64,000 nucleotides of DNA from Colimorpha sp045222295 (GCA_045222295.1 JBGUXP010000018.1:1-64000); one strand, 5' to 3'. Positions 7,202-17,149 are shown, counted from the first letter of the stretch. Notes: generated by a model from the letters alone, not told the origin. A program made the numbers and translations.

Positions 7202-8090
7202 AATTCGGTTTAAGGTTTACGGTTTAAGGTTCACGGTGCTGGCCTTTGTCCTGCTGTTGGCTGCTTGCGGCCAACAAAGTCGTCAAGTACAGACCAGCGA
7301 CACGGTGACCGACGACTATGGGCGCACCGTGGTGGTGCCTGCACAACCGCAGCGCGTGGTGAGCCTCTCCCCTGCTGTCACCGAGATTATCTATGCCCTC
7401 GGGGCACAGGACCTGCTGGTAGGCCGCACCGACTTCTGCGTCTATCCCGACGAGGCTTCGGAAATCCCCTCCATCGGCGGCATCAGCAACCTCAATATCG
7501 AGAGCATCCTCGCCTTGAATCCCGACCTCGTCATCAGTGGTTCCATGGTGAGCAAGAAAGCCACCGACCAGATGGACCAAATGGGCACGCCCATGGTCTG
7601 CGTCATCGAGAAGCCCAAGTTCGAAGCCCTCTACGACAACATACTGGCCATCGGCAAACTGGTGGGCAAGGAACACGAAGCAGACAGCCTCAACGCCCTG
7701 CTCCGTGACCGCGTCAGCCAACTGCCCACTACCGACTCCCCACTACCAACTGTTTACTATGTCGTCGGTTTCGGCGCCGGTGGAAACTTCACTGCCGGTG
7801 GCAACACCTTCATCAACGACATCATCCGCATGGCCGGTGGCCGCAACATCGCCGAAGGTATCGAAGGTTGGAGCTACAGCCTCGAAGCCTTAATGAAAGA
7901 GGACCCCGACTACATCATCGTGCGCCGCGAGGACAGTGCCGCCTTCTGTGGCATGAAACCCTACAACCGCCTCAGCGCCGTTAAGAACGGTCATGTGATT
8001 GGCATCGTCAGCGGCACGCTCGACCTACAGGTGCCCCGAAACATCGATGCCGTGCTCTACCTGCGCAACCGTATAGAATCGAACAGATGA
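7194..8090 (+). CDS. Cobalamin/iron-type ABC transporter substrate-binding lipoprotein (BtuF-like)
   Basis: A 298-residue lipoprotein. The signal peptide (MRKIRFKVYGLRFTVLAFVLL) ends in the lipobox LLAAC. The mature protein is a periplasmic-binding fold of the BtuF/FhuD type: DDYGRTVVVPAQPQRVVSL, VTEIIYALGAQDLLVGRTD, SIGGISNLNIESILALNPDLVI, and a second lobe from about residue 180 with IRMAGGRNIAE. It would deliver vitamin B12, haem or a ferric chelate to an ABC importer whose other genes are not here. The n-region of the signal peptide is encoded by four heptamer repeats, and the hinge (LPTTDSPLPT) is also repetitive. The start overlaps the reductase gene by 8 bases. Confidence 0.8.
   Translation: MRKIRFKVYGLRFTVLAFVLLLAACGQQSRQVQTSDTVTDDYGRTVVVPAQPQRVVSLSPAVTEIIYALGAQDLLVGRTDFCVYPDEASEIPSIGGISNLNIESILALNPDLVISGSMVSKKATDQMDQMGTPMVCVIEKPKFEALYDNILAIGKLVGKEHEADSLNALLRDRVSQLPTTDSPLPTVYYVVGFGAGGNFTAGGNTFINDIIRMAGGRNIAEGIEGWSYSLEALMKEDPDYIIVRREDSAAFCGMKPYNRLSAVKNGHVIGIVSGTLDLQVPRNIDAVLYLRNRIESNR
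7207..7234 (+). repeat. Four heptamers (GGTTTAA/GGTTTAC) inside a signal-peptide coding region
   Basis: Units read GGTTTAA, GGTTTAC, GGTTTAA, GGTTCAC without gaps. They encode residues FKVYGLRFTV of the BtuF-like signal peptide, so the array is translated. Confidence 0.75.
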
Positions 8091-9193
8091 ACAACACAGT
8101 AACCATCGACAAGCTGCAATCGCGCACCGTGGAGTGGCTTCGCTATCCGTTGATGCTCCTTATCGTGCTTATCCACTCCGATGACCCGGTGCTGGTTTCC
8201 ATGCCACAGAGCGGTTTGTCTGCCATCCTCTATTTCATCACCCGAACCATTGTCCGGGTGGCGGTCCCCCTCTTCTTTGTTTTTTCTGGCTACTACTTCT
8301 TTTTCCTTCCGGGAAAAGAGCGAAAGACATTCTCACGAGCAGACTATATCGAGAAACTCCGCAAGCGTGTCAAAACACTCCTTGTACCCTACATCCTGTG
8401 GAATTTCATCGTATATCTGTGCTTCGGCTACATCACCATTCGCTCGTTCTATCCCAGCAATCTGTGGGATATCTGGTTCGGCTTCGGTGAGGGCTACGGG
8501 GGTATGCCCAAAGCTTTCCAGCTGTGGTTCATCCGCGATTTGATGCTGCTATGCCTTTTGTCACCCCTGCTGTTCTGGCTATTGAAGAGATTGCCCTGGG
8601 TAACCCTAGTTGCGGCCCTGGCATTTTATTTAATGCCCTGGCCTTCGGGCTGGCATGCCATCTTGTCACGCTTCCCCTCCGCCCTGCTATTTTTTAGCCT
8701 TGGTGGAGTGATCGCCATCCGTGGAGGCAACCTCATCGCGCTGGCAAAGAAGATACCTGCCGCCATCTCTTTCGGCATCCCCACTCTGCTCATGTGCTGG
8801 CACGTATACCTATGCTACACACACAGTGGGCTATACTTTCTAGCCGAACGCCTTTTCAGCATCGCCGCCATCGTGCCGACCCTGCAGGTGGCCGCCTGGT
8901 TGGTGTCCCGCAAGGGAGCCTCTCCCATACCCTTCCTTTGGCGTTCCACTTTCGTGCTTTTCGCCCTGCATCCCATTCTGCGCTACTGGATTCTCACCGT
9001 CCACTTCGAAGGACAGATTACCAATACCCCCGCCCACTTCTGGATCTACTACGCAGATGAATTACTCTTCCCCACCCTGGCGGCCGCGCTGATTGCCGCC
9101 CTGCTGGCCGGTTGCTGCCCTGCCTTGCTCAACCTGCTCTCAGGTGGCCGTACCCAAAAAAGTAACAAACAACAAAACAACAATAATGGATAA
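8087..9193 (+). CDS. Acyltransferase 3 family membrane protein
   Basis: A 368-residue integral membrane protein with about ten hydrophobic segments. The start, EWLRYPLMLLIVLIHSD, carries the R...H pattern of the acyltransferase-3 (OafA/WecH/NodX) family, and FFVFSGYYFFF is the second typical segment. Such enzymes transfer acetyl or other acyl groups to sugars of surface polysaccharides at the inner membrane. The start overlaps the stop of the BtuF-like gene (ATGA), and the 3' end overlaps the FKBP gene by 8 bases, so they form one operon; no functional link between the three is evident. The substrate cannot be predicted. Confidence 0.85.
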   Translation: MNNTVTIDKLQSRTVEWLRYPLMLLIVLIHSDDPVLVSMPQSGLSAILYFITRTIVRVAVPLFFVFSGYYFFFLPGKERKTFSRADYIEKLRKRVKTLLVPYILWNFIVYLCFGYITIRSFYPSNLWDIWFGFGEGYGGMPKAFQLWFIRDLMLLCLLSPLLFWLLKRLPWVTLVAALAFYLMPWPSGWHAILSRFPSALLFFSLGGVIAIRGGNLIALAKKIPAAISFGIPTLLMCWHVYLCYTHSGLYFLAERLFSIAAIVPTLQVAAWLVSRKGASPIPFLWRSTFVLFALHPILRYWILTVHFEGQITNTPAHFWIYYADELLFPTLAAALIAALLAGCCPALLNLLSGGRTQKSNKQQNNNNG

Positions 9194-9794
9194 ATTAAGC
9201 TACGCTTTAGGCCACAATATTGGCCACCAACTGATTGGTATGGGCTTGAAAGAGAGCCTGAATATTGAAGATTTCGCTGCTGCCATCGCTGACATCCTGC
9301 AGGGTCGCCAGCCCAAAATGAGCCACGAGGAGGTCCATCAAGTGCTGGAACACTACTTCGCCGAGCTGGAAGAGCGCCAGCAGGCCGAAGCCGCCGAGCG
9401 CGGCAAGGCCGCCAAGGGCGAGGGCGAGGCCTTCCTGGCCGAGAACAAGAAGAAAGCCGGCATCATCACCACTGCCAGCGGTCTGCAGTATGAAATCGTC
9501 AAAGAAGGCACCGGCCGCCAGCCCAAGGCCAGCGACACCGTGCGCTGCCACTACGAGGGTACCCTCATCGACGGCACCGTCTTCGACTCGAGCTACCGCC
9601 GCGGCATGCCCGCCGAATTCGGCCTCCGTCAGGTCATCGCCGGATGGACAGAAGGTGTGCAGCTGATGAAAGAAGGCTCCATCTTCAAGTTCTACATCCC
9701 CTACAACCTCGCCTACGGCGAACGCGGCGCCGGTGCCGACATCCCGCCCTACGCCGCGCTGATTTTCACTGTGGAACTGATTAATGTGCTGTAA
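9186..9794 (+). CDS. FKBP-type peptidyl-prolyl isomerase with N-terminal dimerisation domain
   Basis: A 202-residue protein. The first ~90 residues (KLSYALGHNIGHQLIG ... LEERQQAEAAERGKAAKG) match the helical dimerisation domain of FkpA/FklB/Mip proteins, including a long charged helix. The FKBP domain follows: GLQYEIVKEGTG, VRCHYEGTLIDGTVFDSSY, VIAGWTEGVQLM, IPYNLAYGERGAG and IPPYAALIFTVEL. No signal peptide is visible, so it is probably cytoplasmic like FklB. It catalyses cis-trans isomerisation of prolyl bonds. Confidence 0.92.
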   Translation: MDKLSYALGHNIGHQLIGMGLKESLNIEDFAAAIADILQGRQPKMSHEEVHQVLEHYFAELEERQQAEAAERGKAAKGEGEAFLAENKKKAGIITTASGLQYEIVKEGTGRQPKASDTVRCHYEGTLIDGTVFDSSYRRGMPAEFGLRQVIAGWTEGVQLMKEGSIFKFYIPYNLAYGERGAGADIPPYAALIFTVELINVL

Positions 9795-9795
9795 A

Positions 9796-10632
9796 TCATG
9801 ACTGCCAACCACTCTTCAACAAGTGGTTGACAAGCTTGAACGTAAAGTTCCTTTTCCTAGGCGACTGAATGTTCTGAGCGAACCAACGCCAACAAATCTC
9901 CCTGATGCACCAATAATAGCGTCGGCGGAGATTTTTTTTATGCGCCTCATAAAGGCCTTTTTCCTTGAGGAGCTTCTCTACTTTGCTGGTCACCAACAGC
10001 TGGTAGCCGAAGTTTCCGGCAAAATTCATGTGCATGGTGCTCTGTTCGTTGGCAACATAATAATTGTAGAGACAACTATCGATGTGGCGGTAGCTATGGC
10101 TACGGAGGAATACCTGGACGCTGAAGAGATAATCCTCCCCTGCTTTTATCGTGGTGTCGAAGCGTAAGTCGGCCACAAGTTCACGCCTATAGGCCCGTTT
10201 CCATACCACAGCCCCTTCGCCTTGCACTATCATATTGACATCGCTGTCGATATGAATTTCCCTCTTTGTTTCGACAGCAACCTCGCAGAAATCGAACTGC
10301 ACGATATCCACGCCGTTGCAATGCTGCGACAGCTCCTGCAGCCAAGTAGGTTCCACCCAGTCGTCGGCATCGAGAAAGAGCACATACTCACCCGTGGCGC
10401 GCTCCAATCCCTTATTACGGGCATTCGACACACCCCCATTAGGGATGTCCACCATCACAAAACGGGCATCACCCGCAGTCAGCGACTGGCATAGCGCAAG
10501 AGTGTCGTCGGTGGAGCCGTCGTTAATAATGATGCACTCGAAATCGGTGAAGGCCTGAGCCTTCACCGATTCGATGCATCGTGTTATATAACGGCTTGCA
10601 TTATAAGCCGGGATAATGACAGAAAATGTCAT
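9796..10632 (-). CDS. Family 2 glycosyltransferase
   Basis: A 278-residue GT-A fold enzyme: FSVIIPAYNASRYITRCIESV at the start, IINDGSTDDT, and DADDWVEP (the DxD metal/nucleotide-sugar motif) near residue 92. A basic C-terminus (RRRYYWCIREICWRW) may contact the membrane. It would add one sugar to a surface glycan; donor and acceptor cannot be told. It converges on the FKBP gene with one base between the stops and lies 6 bases after pruA, so it may be read through from the pruA promoter. Confidence 0.88.
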   Translation of the reverse strand: MTFSVIIPAYNASRYITRCIESVKAQAFTDFECIIINDGSTDDTLALCQSLTAGDARFVMVDIPNGGVSNARNKGLERATGEYVLFLDADDWVEPTWLQELSQHCNGVDIVQFDFCEVAVETKREIHIDSDVNMIVQGEGAVVWKRAYRRELVADLRFDTTIKAGEDYLFSVQVFLRSHSYRHIDSCLYNYYVANEQSTMHMNFAGNFGYQLLVTSKVEKLLKEKGLYEAHKKNLRRRYYWCIREICWRWFAQNIQSPRKRNFTFKLVNHLLKSGWQS

Positions 10633-10638
10633 TGACGC

Positions 10639-12408
10639 TTATTTCTTCTTGGAGACGGCTTTTTTGGCCGGAGCCTTAGCCTTGGGAGCAGCAACCTTGA
10701 CCGGAGCCTTCTTGGCAACAGCCTTAGCCTTGGGGGCGGGAGCCTTCTTGGAGGCCTTGGCGGGGACATAGGGGTTATCCTCATTGCTCACAAAGGGATA
10801 GAAGCAATTGCGGGCGGGGTCGAAGGTCTCCTTGATGGCCTGCGGGCTAATCCAGCGCACGAGGTTGAGGTAGGAGCCGGCCTTGTCATTGGTACCGCTG
10901 GCACGAGCGCCTCCGAAGGGCTGCTGTCCGACGACAGCTCCCGTGGGCTTGTCGTTGTAGTAGATATTACCGGCGGCATACTGCAGGATATCGGCACCCT
11001 TGCGGAGGGCCACGCGGTCGTTGGCGAAGATGGCACCCGTGAGGGCATAGGGCGAAGTGGTGTCACAGAGGCGGAGGGTCTCCTCGTACTTGGCATCCTC
11101 ATAGACATAGATGGTGATGATAGGTCCGAAGATTTCCTCGCACATCGACTTGTAGTCGGGCTTCTTGGCCAGAATGACCGTAGGCTCGATGAACCAGCCT
11201 ACGCTCTTGTCGCAGTTGCCACCGAAGACTATCTCGGCATCGCGGCTCTTCTTGGCGTGGTCGATATAATTCTTGCAATTGTCGAACGAAGCCTCGTCGA
11301 TAACGGCATTGACGAAGGCGCTGAAGTCGCGCACGTCGCCCATCTTAATCTCCTTCATCATGCGGCCAACAATCTCTTTCACCTTGGGCCACATGCTCTT
11401 AGGAACATAGGCACGGCTGGCGGCGGAGCATTTCTGACCTTGGAACTCGAAAGCACCACGGACGATGGCGGTAGCCACCTGCTCGGAATCGGCGCTCTTG
11501 TGGACGAAGATAAAGTCCTTGCCGCCGGTCTCACCGACAATTTTGGGATAAGTCTTATAGTGGTCGATATTCTGGCCGATGGCTTTCCAGAAGCCCTTGA
11601 AGGTGCCGGTAGAGCCGGTGAAGTGGACACCTGCGAGGTTCTCGTCGGCAAAGGCCACCTTGCCGATGAGGGCACCGCTGCCGGGGAGGAAGTTGACCAC
11701 GCCGTCGGGCAGGCCTGCCTCCTTGTAAATCTTCATCAGGATGTAGTTCGACAGCAGGGCGGTGGTCGAAGGCTTCCAGATGCAGACATTGCCCATCAAG
11801 GCAGGGCTGAGGCAGAGGTTGGAGGCGATGGAGGTGAAGTTGAACGGCGTGATGGCAAAGACAAAGCCTTCCATGGCACGGTAGTTCACATAGTTGAGCG
11901 TTCCCTTGTCACTGCAGGGCTGGTCGCTGTAAATCTGGCTGGCATAGTAGGTATTGTAGCGCAGGAAGTCCACCAGCTCGCAGGCGGAGTCAATTTCGGC
12001 CTGCATGGTGGTCTTGCCCTGGCCGAGCATAGTGGCTGCATTGATGAGCCAGCGGTACTTGCCACTGACGAGGGTGGCTATCTTGAGCATGACGCTGGCG
12101 CGGTCAATCCATGGGGTATTGGCCCATTCCTTCTGGGCTTTCATAGCGGCGGCAATGGCAGCTTTAACCTCTTTCTCGCCCACTTTGTGATAACGAGCCA
12201 AAACATGATGGTTCTCGGTGGGCATAACGACTTCGCCCATATTCTTTGTTCTGACCTCTTTACCACCGATGATGGCGGGAATCTCGGTCACTTTGCTATA
12301 GAGCTCGTCAAGGGCTTTGCGGATGGCGGTACGTTCGGGGCTGCCAGGGGCATAGCCAAGTACGGGTTCATTCTCGGGTTTCGGGAAAAGGTAAATGCTG
12401 TTGTTCAT
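10639..12408 (-). CDS. pruA: L-glutamate gamma-semialdehyde dehydrogenase with a basic C-terminal tail
   Basis: A 589-residue aldehyde dehydrogenase of the 1-pyrroline-5-carboxylate dehydrogenase class, which oxidises glutamate semialdehyde to glutamate in proline breakdown. Visible motifs are ITPFNF (about 187), FTGSTGTFKGFW (263), the general base Glu in VGETGGKD (293) and catalytic Cys in GQKCSAASR (327), plus the C-terminal QPFGGARASGTNDKAG. After about residue 545 it carries a ~42-residue tail of Lys, Ala and Pro (KKAPAPKAK, KKAPVKVAAPK, KKAVSKKK) like a histone H1 tail. This extends past the usual end of the family near 540 residues. A consensus promoter lies upstream. Confidence 0.9.
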   Translation of the reverse strand: MNNSIYLFPKPENEPVLGYAPGSPERTAIRKALDELYSKVTEIPAIIGGKEVRTKNMGEVVMPTENHHVLARYHKVGEKEVKAAIAAAMKAQKEWANTPWIDRASVMLKIATLVSGKYRWLINAATMLGQGKTTMQAEIDSACELVDFLRYNTYYASQIYSDQPCSDKGTLNYVNYRAMEGFVFAITPFNFTSIASNLCLSPALMGNVCIWKPSTTALLSNYILMKIYKEAGLPDGVVNFLPGSGALIGKVAFADENLAGVHFTGSTGTFKGFWKAIGQNIDHYKTYPKIVGETGGKDFIFVHKSADSEQVATAIVRGAFEFQGQKCSAASRAYVPKSMWPKVKEIVGRMMKEIKMGDVRDFSAFVNAVIDEASFDNCKNYIDHAKKSRDAEIVFGGNCDKSVGWFIEPTVILAKKPDYKSMCEEIFGPIITIYVYEDAKYEETLRLCDTTSPYALTGAIFANDRVALRKGADILQYAAGNIYYNDKPTGAVVGQQPFGGARASGTNDKAGSYLNLVRWISPQAIKETFDPARNCFYPFVSNEDNPYVPAKASKKAPAPKAKAVAKKAPVKVAAPKAKAPAKKAVSKKK

Positions 12409-12441
12409 TTTTTGTAATGTTTTAGTGGTTTAATTTGGGTG

Positions 12442-12473
12442 CAAATATACAAAGTTTTTTTTATTCCATCAAA
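12442..12473 (-). promoter_or_regulatory. Promoter for pruA
   Basis: TTTG, 20 bases, TATATTTG on the minus strand; expected start near 12435, about 27 bases before the pruA ATG. Confidence 0.7.
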
Positions 12474-12508
12474 AAAATATTTCAACACATTAGTGTCTCT
12501 TAAAAAAT

Positions 12509-12733
12509 TTAACAATTAAAATTTAATTCCAATTGACCATCATTCGCCACTTCATCAGAACACCGCTGGAACAACTCCCGGATGCTGTCCTTGATCAACA
12601 GGGAAGTGCCCAGAATCCGCGTGACCTCGAAGACAGGCCTGCCGAGGTTGAGGCCGTGCTCAATAATGGCGACGAGGCAATAGGTGATGATGGACACATG
12701 AATCTGTATCCTGACGGCATTCTCGGACTCGCC
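12509..12733 (-). mobile_element. IS4-family transposase C-terminal fragment
   Basis: Encodes ENAVRIQIHVSIITYCLVAI and LGTSLLIKDSIRELF, the last ~60 residues of an IS4-type transposase. No terminal inverted repeat was recognised. Confidence 0.6.
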
Positions 12734-13072
12734 CCAAGCGGTCTTTTGTGTTACACCTAATTGTTGTGCAAGTGTAGTTGATGCAACCGCTTTCTTTGTT
12801 GTGGTTATAAGATATATTGCAATGAACCATGTACGGAGTGGAAGTTTGGTTCCTTCAAACATTGTACCTTTTCTTACATTGAAGTTCTTTCCAGTATTTT
12901 TACAGCGGAATAAACCATCACCTCTACGATAAACTTTGCTTGTGGAATCAAACGGTGAAATGATTACTCCTTTTGGCCCAAGTTTACTTTCAAGGTAATC
13001 TATACAACTTTTCTCGGTTGGAAATGCCTTTAGTAAATCTTCAATGCTTTTGAATGTTCCAATTTTTGCCAT
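12509..13072 (-). CDS. Chimeric transposase remnant: IS1595-type N-terminus joined to IS4-type C-terminus
   Basis: A 187-codon frame made of two unrelated transposase parts. Residues 1-113 match the N-terminus of IS1595-family transposases: the zinc-ribbon-like region (SKVYRRGDGLFRCKNTGKNF), TMFEGTKLPLRTWF and LAQQLGVTQKTAW. The catalytic DDE domain that should follow is absent. From residue 114 (ENAVRIQIHVSIITYCLVAI, then ILGTSLLIKDSIRELF) it matches the extreme C-terminus of IS4-family transposases of Bacteroidetes. Neither half can be active. Base composition changes at the junction: the IS1595 part is AT-rich, the IS4 part GC-rich. Whether the fused protein is made is unknown. Confidence 0.7.
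   Translation of the reverse strand: MAKIGTFKSIEDLLKAFPTEKSCIDYLESKLGPKGVIISPFDSTSKVYRRGDGLFRCKNTGKNFNVRKGTMFEGTKLPLRTWFIAIYLITTTKKAVASTTLAQQLGVTQKTAWGESENAVRIQIHVSIITYCLVAIIEHGLNLGRPVFEVTRILGTSLLIKDSIRELFQRCSDEVANDGQLELNFNC
12734..13072 (-). mobile_element. IS1595-family transposase N-terminal fragment
   Basis: Encodes 113 residues of an IS1595-type transposase up to the helix-turn-helix QLGVTQKTAW. The catalytic domain is missing and no terminal inverted repeat was recognised in 13073-13160. Confidence 0.65.
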
Positions 13073-13174
13073 AGTTAATAATTTTTGCCAGTTCTATACC
13101 TGACTATATTAACTTTGGCACCGAAATTTCGCGGAATAAATATTCTTCTACAAGAGAAAAACTTTATAAAACGA

Positions 13175-13216
13175 AAAACATCTACAATGATTATTTTTCT
13201 AATATTGTAGATGTTT
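13175..13216 (-). terminator. Hairpin downstream of glnS
   Basis: AAAACATCTACAAT pairs with ATTGTAGATGTTTT across a 14-base A/T-rich loop. On the minus strand the stem is followed by TTCGTTTT. A factor-independent terminator for glnS is likely. Confidence 0.6.
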
Positions 13217-13243
13217 TAGGGTAAAGTCGTAAATAAACACCTT

Positions 13244-14980
<1,737 letters not shown>

Positions 14981-15033
14981 AATAAGTTGAATATTATAAT
15001 ATTTATATATATGAATCGTCAAAAATCAATCAA

Positions 15034-15041
15034 CAAAGATA
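15034..15041 (-). promoter_or_regulatory. Probable -7 box for glnS
   Basis: TATCTTTG on the minus strand. The -33 position holds a T-run rather than TTTG, so only half of the consensus is met. Confidence 0.35.
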
Positions 15042-15151
15042 CACAAAAAATCCCACCCCGAAAAAAAAACTTCCTTTTAGTATACAAATTACTGATAACC
15101 AGCTGTTTGATTATTTTAGTCGAAGATAATATATAAATCACTGATAATCAA

Positions 15152-15199
15152 CATCCCATAGGGATCAACTCCGTATCATCTCCGTATCAACGCCGTTGG
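15152..15199. repeat. 11-bp-period intergenic array (copy b)
   Basis: Palindrome ATCCCATAGGGAT followed by 11-bp units (CCGTATCATCT, CCGTATCAACG), flanked on the left by two CTGATAA motifs. It lies between the divergent glnS and lipoprotein genes, immediately upstream of the lipoprotein promoter. Confidence 0.55.
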
Positions 15200-15212
15200 C
15201 ACGCAAAAAAAT

Positions 15213-15243
15213 TTTGCCATGTCGGAAGGATTATGTACTTTTG
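15213..15243 (+). promoter_or_regulatory. Consensus promoter abutting the lipoprotein start codon
   Basis: TTTG, 19 bases, TACTTTTG. The -7 box ends 4 bases before the ATG at 15248, so the mRNA is probably leaderless or nearly so. Confidence 0.75.
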
Positions 15244-15247
15244 CAGC

Positions 15248-15859
15248 ATGAAAAAGATAGCACTTACATTAGTCATGGCAGGCTCTATCCTGCTAAGTTC
15301 GTGCGATGTGCTTAACCAATTAGCCTCGCAGTTTTCTTCTGTGGCCAATCTGGCCAATTGTGAATTCGCCCTCAAGAACGTCTCCAATGTGAGCGTCGCC
15401 GGCGTGAATGTCAAAAACCTTACCCAGGGCAACCTGTCGGCTACCGACATTGTGAAACTCGTGGCCGCCTACCAGAGCAAGCAGGTGCCACTGAGCCTTG
15501 ACGTGAATGTCGACATCACAAATCCCACCAAGACACAGGCCGCCATGACAGCCCTCGACTGGATTCTCGCCATCGACGGCACCGACATCGCCAACGGCGT
15601 GAACAACCGAAGCTACACCATCAAACCCAGCACCACCACCATGGTGCCATTGCCCGTAAGCACCGACCTCGGCCAGCTCTTCTCGAAGAAAGGTCTTGAT
15701 GCCTTGAAGAATTTCGCCTCAAGCTTCACCTCCGACGGCACCTCCTCGAAAGTCGGCCTCCGTGTGAAACCCAGCCTCTCTGTCGGCACCACCCAGGTTC
15801 CCTTCCCCAACTATATCACCCTCGAGAAGAAGACCGGCACCACTCTCAAGAAGAGTTAA
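15248..15859 (+). CDS. Lipoprotein with LEA14/WHy-like beta domain
   Basis: A 203-residue protein. The signal peptide MKKIALTLVMAGSILLSSC has a clear lipobox (LLSSC). The mature part is beta-rich with FALKNVSNVSVAGVNVKNL and SLDVNVDITNPTKTQAAMTALDWIL, which resembles the LEA type 2 (WHy) fold found in many bacterial lipoproteins. No enzymatic motif is present; a structural or envelope-stress role is possible but unproven. The gene is alone on its transcript, with a promoter directly in front and a hairpin behind it. Confidence 0.8.
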   Translation: MKKIALTLVMAGSILLSSCDVLNQLASQFSSVANLANCEFALKNVSNVSVAGVNVKNLTQGNLSATDIVKLVAAYQSKQVPLSLDVNVDITNPTKTQAAMTALDWILAIDGTDIANGVNNRSYTIKPSTTTMVPLPVSTDLGQLFSKKGLDALKNFASSFTSDGTSSKVGLRVKPSLSVGTTQVPFPNYITLEKKTGTTLKKS

Positions 15860-15928
15860 TCTCCTTCAAAGACAATGTCCTTTTTAAAGGACAATCATTT
15901 TTCTTTTTTGAAGACAACAAAAAACAAC

Positions 15929-15954
15929 AAGGCCGACGCTTTCGCGCCGGCCTT
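15929..15954. terminator. Bidirectional terminator between convergent genes
   Basis: AAGGCCGACGC-TTTC-GCGCCGGCCTT hairpin. On the minus strand it is followed by GTTGTTTTTTG, so it mainly serves the amidohydrolase gene; it also ends the lipoprotein transcript. Confidence 0.75.
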
Positions 15955-16016
15955 AATAATTCTCATTAAAAAAGATTTCTCATTCTTGCGCCAACAAGAA
16001 AGTTATTCATTGTTGT

Positions 16017-17138
16017 CTATGTTGTTTTTAACAACTTTAGGAACAGCTGTGCGGCGGGCTCGATGAGTTCGTCGGGGAAGTTGTAGGAGGGATGATGAAG
16101 CTCGGGGTGGTGTTCACCGGAGCCGATGCCGAACATAGCACCGGGGAACTCGAGGAGGTATTCGGCGAAATCTTCGCTCCAGCGGTTGGGTTCCATCTGG
16201 TAGCGTACACGCAAAGGGACCTCCTCGGCCGCTTTCTCGATGGCTTCCACACAGTCGCCATTGTTCTCCGTGGCGCGGAATGGTTCCACCAGTGAACAAC
16301 TGACTGTCAATCCATAACGTGCGGCTATCTCATTCACTGCTTGATTGGCTTCAGCTAGTAGTTTTTCCATTTCGTCGTTGGAAAAGGCTCGGAGTGTGAA
16401 CATCACCTCGCCATGACCAGCGGAGGTGCCGAAAGCCAGCGCACCGACACGCACACAGATGAGCGTACTTTGCCTAAACTCCCCATCCCGCCTATTAAAC
16501 CCATAAAACCTATTGATAATTTCAGCGACAGCAAGACCAGGATTGATTCCAAGTTCGGGGGTCGAAGCATGGGTTTCTCGACCATCGAGGTGATAGACAA
16601 CGCCCGTAGATGCCGCTGCAAAAGTCCGAGGACATAGCACCACGGTACCCAGCGGGTAGCCCGGCAGATTGTGCAAGGCAAAGAAAGCTTTAATATTATA
16701 CTGCTGAAGTATGCCACTCTCGAGGACAGCTCTCGATCCGGTGCCCGTTTCCTCGGCAGGTTGCCAGATGAGGAGGATATTTCGTGATGTCATCACTCCT
16801 CTTTCATCACCATCAACTAGTTCAGCGAGACGAAGGAGGATGGTAGTGTGTCCATCGTGACCGCAGCGGTGACCGATGGGTAGGGCATCAGTATCTGCCC
16901 GGAAAGCGATATACTCCTCCCCCACCGCTTCGCGGCGGTCCCCATCCCCTTGGCAAGGGGAGGAGTTGGAATGTTTATTCCAGACGGCAATCACGCCGTA
17001 GCCTCCCACATGGGTATAGACCTTGGTGGGATGCAGACCTTGCAGATGCTTGACAATTGTATCGTGGGCATACTCCTCGCAACCCGCCGTCTGCGGATGC
17101 TCGTGAAGACTTTTTCTAATCTCTTTATAATCTATCAT
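16017..17138 (-). CDS. M20-family amidohydrolase (N-acyl amino acid/hippurate hydrolase type) with inserted element
   Basis: A 373-residue M20D metallohydrolase. Metal-binding and catalytic motifs are HRCGHDGH (about residue 90), WQPAEETG, HNLPGYPLG, DGRETHAS in the dimerisation domain, and GSGEHHPELHHPSYNFPDE near the end. It would remove an acyl group from an amino acid or peptide. Between GVIAVWNK and IAFRADTDALP there is an extra stretch (HSNSSPCQGDGDRREAVGEE) encoded by a palindromic element at 16911-16965. Another loop, IINRFYGFNRRDG, is encoded by a short repetitive sequence. The acyl substrate is unknown. Confidence 0.88.
   Translation of the reverse strand: MIDYKEIRKSLHEHPQTAGCEEYAHDTIVKHLQGLHPTKVYTHVGGYGVIAVWNKHSNSSPCQGDGDRREAVGEEYIAFRADTDALPIGHRCGHDGHTTILLRLAELVDGDERGVMTSRNILLIWQPAEETGTGSRAVLESGILQQYNIKAFFALHNLPGYPLGTVVLCPRTFAAASTGVVYHLDGRETHASTPELGINPGLAVAEIINRFYGFNRRDGEFRQSTLICVRVGALAFGTSAGHGEVMFTLRAFSNDEMEKLLAEANQAVNEIAARYGLTVSCSLVEPFRATENNGDCVEAIEKAAEEVPLRVRYQMEPNRWSEDFAEYLLEFPGAMFGIGSGEHHPELHHPSYNFPDELIEPAAQLFLKLLKTT
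16911..16965 (-). repeat. In-frame palindromic element, copy E2 (M20 amidohydrolase)
   Basis: Diverged core CCCCTTGGCAAGGGG with side hairpin ACCGC-TTCG-CGGCGGT and ends ACTCCTCC/GGAGGAGT. Sense orientation; read as SSPCQGDGDRREAVGEE. The core has changed on both arms so pairing is kept. Confidence 0.8.
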
Positions 17139-17149
17139 TTTTTTCTTTT

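Noticed and set aside
12470..13160. Terminal inverted repeats of a complete insertion sequence round the chimeric transposase
   Set aside because: No matching ends or target duplication could be found; the locus looks like fused fragments.
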